This document shows, one piece after another, positions 58,290 through 64,000 of a DNA stretch of 64,000 bases. Location of the stretch: assembly GCF_029962835.1 (NCBI RefSeq), contig NC_080573.1, positions 32,977,001-33,041,000 of the forward strand. The letters run 5' to 3'. The notes beneath the pieces are model-generated. The model ran no database searches. It was not told the origin of the DNA and saw only the letters and a list, made by a program, of their open reading frames with translations. Positions within the stretch are counted from its first letter, which is position 1, and each line of letters begins with the position of its first letter. This DNA comes from Magnolia sinica (lineage: Eukaryota > Streptophyta > Magnoliopsida > Magnoliales > Magnoliaceae). The position numbers and the translations under genes are program-made.

Positions 58290-59111
58290 CGTTTTGACAA
58301 GAAAACAAATGTGTTTGATTTGGGGAATTTATTCAATTATAACAAAGAATTTGATAAGAGAACATTGATCACATTTATTCTGAGTTCATTTACATCCTCG
58401 GATTCCCTTGATTCTGAAAAAAAAAGTACAATCAATCAAGGTTAGATAAGATAGTCCGATGGAAATTTCAGCAGCATTTCGACGCTTGTTTCAATCATCT
58501 CCTAATACTTAGGAGGAATTATTGAATCGATCAACTAATTTTCAAGGAGATAGAAATTTCGACAGCATTCCGGTGCCTGCTTCGGTCATCTTCTAATACT
58601 TAGGAGGAATGTTGAATAGAGGAAATCTAGAGACTTAGCCATTTCTGCAGCATGTCCGCTCCTTGACTTCACAGATTGCAAGGCACCTTGATTACGCGGA
58701 CCCGCATAACGGATATCAGTTGTGTGGACCCGCGTAAACCACCGGAGACTTCTCTCTCTTACCTTCAGTCTTCCTCCTTGCTCCACTTCCTTTACAAAAT
58801 CTTCAATCTGTCCAAATGAAGGAGGGGAGGGGGTATTTATAAGCCCTCGCACATGCGACACCTCGATTTTGGCACCATGGGACCCTCCTTCCAATGCTTG
58901 AGACCTTTTTACAAAGAACCAGTTTTGGAATTCGTTGCGCGGACCTGCACAATGAATATTTCGGTTGTGCAGACTCGTGCAATGGATATCATTTGTGCGA
59001 ATCCTCACAAACTACCTTTAAGTCACTTCATTCTTCTTCTTTCTCAATTTCCTTTCTATTTCTCAATCTTCTTTTGCTTCAATCCCTTCTTCATTTTTTT
59101 ATACCTTAACA
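58290..59111 (-). repeat. G3 5' LTR
   Basis: 822 bp, minus strand TGTTAAGG…CAAAACG. Nearly identical in layout to 52583-53403; the last base of the terminal CA is changed. Frames within it are incidental. Confidence 0.88.
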
Positions 59112-59116
59112 ATGAT

Positions 59117-59433
59117 GCAGGCGGAACCACAATCATATTCTGGGTAAGGGCCCCTGTTATGGTGGTGAAAAACTATTACTGCTGCTGCATCAAGAGCATC
59201 ATCTGCTCTAACCTATCAGGAGGAGGAGCCGACTGAGGTATGTGTGGTGTCGAAGTGGATGCACGGTTCTGTTCGGGAACTGGTGGTGCGAAAGGTGTCG
59301 GCCAATTGGTGGGGCTAGTGGCTGGTTGTGAATCCGGCATCGTCCCAAAGTCCAGGCCCAAGCTAAGGTCCATGTGGCTACCGTTTAGGGGAGATGCCCT
59401 GACAATCAATCCGTCAAGTGAAAGACGAGTCAC
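59117..59433 (-). pseudogene. G2 gag, N-terminal part
   Basis: Upstream part of the gag split by G3. It reads MDLSLGLDFGTMPDSQPATS, a Pro-rich linker (PTPFAPPVPEQN, STPHIPQSAPPPD) and RLEQMMLLMQQQ, followed by a stop near 59176 and then NMIVVPPAS up to the G3 insertion. It joins in sense to SPTHPAGK at 52577. Pro-rich linkers before the capsid are usual in chromovirus gag. Confidence 0.75.
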
Positions 59434-59439
59434 ACTCTG

Positions 59440-59999
59440 AGGGGTTTTCAGAGGCGTTCCCTATATACAACATAGGGTGCAACTCGTGTAAGATTTAGCA
59501 TAATATTCTCAACTTGTTAAGCATTTTACACATTCCATAAACAAAGGAGCTTCATGCATTTCATTTAACTAAAATCGTCACAATACATGGGATGTAGCCT
59601 TACATGGATCATGACAGAAGATGTACATGAGCTAACCTAAATAAGCTTTAAACACTAAAACACACCAACAACCAACCAAGCCTGCCAAGGCTAGTACAAA
59701 TGAAGACTAGCAACAAGGCAATCTAAGAGAGGACTACACATATGACTCATCGTCCGAATCTGGTGATGGAGGAGGGGCACCCTTGTCCTGCATGCAGCAC
59801 AGGAGAGCCTTCCAGGTGTGAGACACCTTCTTGAATTTCTGTTTCATGAAGGCCCTGACTTTCTTCAAGCTTGGCCCGAGTCTCACTGACCTCCTGTCGC
59901 AGGGTAACCTGGCCCTCCTCAATCTGAGCTAGGAGGGCTTCTATAGCAGCCTGATCACTGTCACGTACCTGTGTAGTAGGTGGAGAGCTCTCATCAGAG
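59440..59999 (-). other. G2 region between the extra ORF and gag
   Basis: Non-coding stretch plus, at about 59740-59999, the possible C-terminal end of the extra ORF. In broken frames it reads acidic and Gln/Glu-rich coiled-coil-like sequence (EALLAQIEEGQVTLRQEVSE). No other feature is seen. Confidence 0.45.
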
Positions 60000-60880
60000 T
60001 CCCGGGCCTCCTATTCTACCTCCTCACTCTCCTTCCTCACTTCCTTCTTCTGTCTCATTTTCTTCCTCTATCTCCTTACTTTCTTCCTTTTCACTTCCTG
60101 TCTCGTCCTCATACTCATCGAGTCGGGTTTAACATTGTCGAGGGCCAATTCTCATGTTGTTAAGTGTAGTATCATTAATGAAGTGTATCGGTGCAAGGTC
60201 ACGTGTGCATTGAGTACGGTTGCCCACCTAAGATACACGTTATATGTGAAGATGTGTGGAGCAAGCGGAAGTCGTTTATCAATCTCGTCGATGGGAGGCA
60301 TCTGCCTCCCCTCTAGTGAACCAGTCGGCCACAAAGAAACCACATGCAGCGATCTCTCTCTCGTATACTCTTGAGGTTCTCATCACTAGTGTGTGCCTTC
60401 CCACATGAAATCCTCATGATTAGGCCATCATGTCCACATTGACTATCGCTTCCCGCCTTCCTATGAGAATAGTGAAATGTAGGGGCTCCATTAGTGGATT
60501 CTGAATGTGGGTGTAGAAGGCTCGAGCAGTGTTTTCACATGTGTGAGAGTTGCCCTTGAATATGGGAGCCCACCCGGCGTCCACCAGGAGGTCCATCACT
60601 GGATACAGCCCAAACAACCTTTCGTCTATATGATCTTCAAACACCACTTTATGGCCATGAAACCGACCGTGTTAGATGCCCGCCGGTAGAACTCTTTTAA
60701 GTAGAATTTGGGGATCGAGATCCCGCTTTGACCTTCGCTCGTGCTTGGAACTTGCACTGGCTTCGGTGCCCATTTTCTTCCTTGGACGTGTAGGGCGGCT
60801 AGGCCCGGCTTTGTTGGTGGACGCTCTTCTCTTTCTCATGAGAGAGGAGTGTGGAGAGCGAAAATACAGCGGCCACAATC
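60000..60880 (-). pseudogene. G2 extra ORF, putative plant transposon protein-like, broken
   Basis: Lies between the 5' LTR and gag on the element's strand. It begins near 60878 with a basic segment (SLMRKRRASTNKAGPSRPTR), then ERRSKRDLDPQILLKRVLPA, a stop near 60672, then KVVFEDHIDERLFGLYPVMD and LVDAGWAPIFKGNSHTCENT in the same frame. After a frameshift near 60400 it reads DEIDKRLPLAPHIFTYNVYL and HRYTSLMILHLTT. The order basic N-terminus, capsid-unlike globular part, NVYLR motif and coiled-coil tail resembles the uncharacterised plant transposon protein family. Function is unknown. Confidence 0.55.
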
Positions 60881-61693
60881 TCCAAGAGGGCCATAGTGTT
60901 GAAAGGCTTGCAAGTTGAGATAGGTTAGTGGGTTTTGGAATTTATGAGTCACCAAGGTAGCTTGGTATGCTCAAATGAGAGGGTTTAAGGCAATGGGTGG
61001 TTGCAAAAGATGGGTTCCTTAAGGAAATGTTGGACATGGGTATTTAATGAAGAAGGTGAAGAGGATGTGAGAATAGAGGAGAGATTTGAGAGAGAAAAAT
61101 GAAAATTTTGGAAGTTTGGAGAGATTGGAGGGGTGAAAATGAAGGAAAGGGAGCAAATGGAAAAGAAATAGGGGTCCCCACACGATTTGGTGGGCCCCAC
61201 AGCTATGTACAATGGACAGCCCAACTGTCTCGCTTCGGCCTAACAGGCCCGGGCGAGCTAGATTGGGGTGCACCCCGATCCTTAGGACTGGACGGGGTGC
61301 CACCCCCCTCCCGAGGTGCCAAACATGTATGGGGGACCCCCTGGGTCCCCTTAAATTGTGGGGTTTGGGCCCCCTTGATCGTTTGAGTCATTTTGAGTCC
61401 CCTTTTTGCATGTATTCGCGCTTTTTGGTTTGTCTAAGTGTGGAATAGGCTTGACTCATGCTCCAAGCCCCACCGATCAATGACCTGGAGAAGGATTGGG
61501 ATCATCTCGCATGATCACAGCTGCCTACGGGTCTGATCTCTACTGTTAGTTCCGCTTTGACGGCCATATGATCACCGACGGACGAAACTTGAAATCCTAC
61601 AACTGTTTCTACGTTTCATTGCTCCCTCCTAAATCAAAGTATGTCAGTGTGCATCATGTTACCATAACCCAGGTCCAATTTAATCCAAATCAT
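60881..61693 (-). other. G2 5' leader
   Basis: Non-coding region between primer site and extra ORF. It includes a GA-rich part (61040-61160) and a G/C-rich part with GGTGGGCCCCAC and GGGGTGCC words (61185-61380). Short open frames on both strands lack family motifs. Confidence 0.5.
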
Positions 61694-61705
61694 GCTCTAA
61701 TACCA
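61694..61705 (-). other. G2 primer binding site
   Basis: Minus strand TGGTATTAGAGC, one base from the tRNA-iMet complement, three bases from the LTR end (…GGCCTTACA). It sets the inner boundary of the 5' LTR. Confidence 0.85.
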
Positions 61706-61708
61706 ACT

Positions 61709-64000
61709 TGTAAGGCCTTGAAAATTGGGGGTCGAGCAGGAGCCCAACTCCCGAGTTGCAACACATCACTTTTGCTACATAGATAATGATGATTAAATGT
61801 TGTCTGTATTAGTGCCTTAAACATGAGTGAGATTATTCCAAAACAGCATATCATACTCCAGAGACAGTTAAATTACGTAAGCGGAAGACTGTGATAGATA
61901 TATAAACTGTTGTAAGTCTCCAGAGTGTGAACATGTTTTCAGGTTAAATATATATACGTATACTCGAAAATTGAACAAAATGAATATATATGGGTGTTCC
62001 AAAAGTGCAAAATGACAAGTACAATGATGTCTAATCGGTATCCCTGTAACCCCGTCGATCAGAACATGGTCTACATAGACCCGCTTGATAGCTGCATATA
62101 GGAGAACTCCTCCTCATTATCATAAAAGTTTGGCTTCGCTTCGTAAGCATCGCCATCATCTGTAACTACAATAGGGTTTGGTTGGTGTTTAAAGCACCGT
62201 CCTAGAATGTGGGAGTGAGTGATCAACTCAGTGGAGCTATAAAGCAAAGGTTAACATGTTATCAATTCAGTCAAGCAATAATGATAAAGCAGTACAACAC
62301 TCATATCCTAAATACTCTTGTTAATATAAGAATGATATGCGATAATGATGTATGCCCTCGCTTGCACTCCCTCTGCGACATCATCTCATGATCGCAACAT
62401 GCAATACTCCCACTGTGCTCAACTCCAATGCCAAAGGCAGATGCAATACGGTGCATGTGCGTGATTAGCTAAGTTCTTAATTAGGCATATTCATATAGCA
62501 AGATTGGGAAGCTAAGGTACCTTCCTTTTCATCACTTACCCAAATAATGATCCATCTAGGGTCGTTAATCCTAGTTAATCACATACGATAGGCAAGTTCG
62601 TGAGTTTACACCATAGGTAGCTACGAGAGGCTCGTCACCGTCAGCGTAGGCTTAATTCACACTCGAGGTCACCCCACCAACCCCCTACCAACTGGCAGTC
62701 TATTTTCAAAGGCTCATCTCCAACCCGTCTGGGACCACAGCTAAGCTACGCCAGTGTAGACCGACAGCTCGAATATAGTGTCCCATACCACCGTATTTGG
62801 CTCACGAGTTTAGGTTGCTCACTGGTCACTACGGGGAGGCTCGTCACCCCATTGTAGGCCAACAGTTCAACCATGGTGTCCCATACCACCATGCCCGGCT
62901 CATGAGTCTTAGCGGATCATGGTACCAAGGTTTAACGAGATTTACATTAGTAAGTGGTACCTTAGATTCAAGCAGTAGCTTCCATACATGGTAAACACAC
63001 AATTGGCTAATCGATTTATTAGATAAGTTCAACTGGTACGAGTATACACTAAATTAATCGACATGGTACCACTTTCAACAATCATCGTACGACTCGGATT
63101 CATCGAACGCATCAAATGTGGCGAGGCTACTTCGACCACTAAACAGGAATTGTTACCGATTGCTTGGACTATGTAGTCGTCCCAATCATACTCAAACGCA
63201 GCATTCACATATGATAGTTAAAGATGGCATGTGACAACCAATCTAAAGTTTAAATCTCAATTGAGCATTTAAACAAACAAATAGTACACATGCTATCATA
63301 CACAGGCATTTCATCCCTAAATCACATAGTAGTAAGATAAGTTACATAAAGAAAACTATAACTATAGATAAGGGGATTGAGAATCCTATCTCAATACCCT
63401 CATTAAATATAGTTCAACATGCATTTATTCAGGCATTTTATCAAACACTTAGACTACACGTACCAACATTCATATAATATATTAGTTACAACGTATATTA
63501 CAACAAATCCTTTCAAAAGGGAGTTGCCACACAAACAACAATCATGTATTCTTAACCAAACAATCATGGCAAGAACAAATCATAATTCCATATTCATTTA
63601 AATATTTTAACAAACACTTGGAATGCATTAAAATTAACTTAGTTACATATATGTGTAATATATGAAAAATATTGTATCTAGGCATACATGATAGCAATCA
63701 AGTCAGTCATAAATCATTAACTGACATTGAAAGCCTTGAAAACCATAACCTAAACATTTATAGTCCGCACCTTTCATCGGTAAACTCGCATCGAACTCGG
63801 TTCATACACAACGTCACCGTCTACAAAACAACGGTTACCTGAATCACGAAATAGGTTAGCTATTTCGTCGATTCATCTATTTGAATTCCTAAAATAAGAT
63901 TAGGGTTAGGATTTCTTACCCAAATTGAAGTTGGATTCGATGGTGTAGCTAGATATAGAGGCGAATCAACGCCTGGAGTAGCAGGAAGGAATCACGGCAA
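61709..64000 (-). repeat. G2 5' LTR, cut by the window end
   Basis: Aligns with 47019-49407 of the 3' LTR with moderate divergence; 2292 bp are visible. The missing part would hold the TATA box and the LTR start. The repeated GGCTCGTC/CGACAGCTCG phrases are at 62600-62920. Confidence 0.9.

Larger units (their letters stand above)
52583..59111 (-). mobile_element. G3: Tat-like gypsy element without pol, nested in G2 gag
   Basis: Minus-strand element with two LTRs of 821-822 bp (52583-53403 and 58290-59111), flanked by GTGAT (52578-52582) and ATGAT (59112-59116), a target duplication with one change. The primer site TGGCGACTCTGCTGGGGACC (complement of 58267-58286) is of the type used by Tat/Ogre-group elements. 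Gag lies next to it; downstream is about 3 kb with tandem repeats and no RT or integrase. It is a non-autonomous element, 6.5 kb in all. Confidence 0.88.
47019..64000 (-). mobile_element. G2: gypsy element with gag and an extra ORF but no visible pol
   Basis: Minus-strand element with 3' LTR 47019-50293, interior 50294-61708 and 5' LTR from 61709 past the window end. The interior carries, in element sense, a primer site, a leader, an extra ORF remnant (60880-60000) and gag, which is split by the nested G3 element; about 1.4 kb follows with no recognisable RT, RNase H or integrase. Without G3 the interior is about 4.9 kb. Such an element would need proteins from a relative to move (inference). 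Confidence 0.85.

Noticed and set aside
1..64000. tRNA or rRNA genes
   Set aside because: None seen; the only tRNA-like words are the retrotransposon primer sites.

Overview
The window is repeat-dominated plant nuclear DNA. I found no intact host gene. It holds decayed LTR retrotransposons of both plant superfamilies (Ty1-copia and Ty3-gypsy), a large CACTA DNA transposon, and non-coding spacer rich in GGGCCCAC-type motifs. Every coding stretch I recognise is a transposon gene fragment, except one broken, intron-containing Alba-like gene piece inside the CACTA element. The phrase-like spacer (GTGGGCCCCAC with GATGTATGT and ACCGTCCAT) recalls what I remember of magnoliid genomes. That is only a weak impression, and the safe call is an angiosperm with a large genome.

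Layout. 1-6936: a minus-strand SIRE/Maximus-like copia element (Copia-1), cut by the window edge, with RNase H, RT, integrase, protease and gag remnants, a tRNA-iMet-type primer site and a 1.85 kb 5' LTR. 6937-9708: gene-free spacer. 9709-45841: a plus-strand gypsy element (G1) with LTRs of about 5.3 kb around an interior of only about 395 bp, in which just the last codons of pol survive. Copia-2 (12868-39746, minus strand, 5-bp target duplication GAGGC) sits in the G1 5' LTR. Copia-2 itself holds a 3162-bp solo gypsy LTR (15033-18194, target duplication GTACA) and a 13,597-bp CACTA element (21249-34845, 3-bp target ACC/GCC) that splits its RT domain. The CACTA element is a giant inverted repeat. 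Each arm has subterminal TTTAGCGACGAAA hairpins, kilobases of telomere-like TTTAGG/TTATAGG array and a 164-170 bp tandem repeat; the arms flank a centre with an Alba gene fragment and the end of a second CACTA-type element. 45842-47018: a plus-strand LTR of family G2, interrupted by 47019-64000, a minus-strand G2 gypsy element that keeps gag and an extra upstream ORF but has no visible RT or integrase. A Tat-like gypsy element (G3, 52583-59111, LTRs of about 820 bp) is nested in the G2 gag.

Order of events from nesting: G1 came first. Copia-2 then entered the G1 5' LTR and later received the solo-LTR parent and the CACTA element. Separately, a G2-family LTR entered the G1 3' LTR, G2 entered that LTR, and G3 entered G2. 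Most reading frames carry stops or frameshifts, many of them explained by C-to-T or G-to-A changes, as expected for silenced methylated repeats.

The less ordinary features are the telomere-like CACTA element with captured gene pieces, clusters of a CGAC-NN-GTCG palindrome next to the copia promoter and again ahead of an extra ORF, and a putative plant transposon protein-like extra ORF found in both a copia and a gypsy element.
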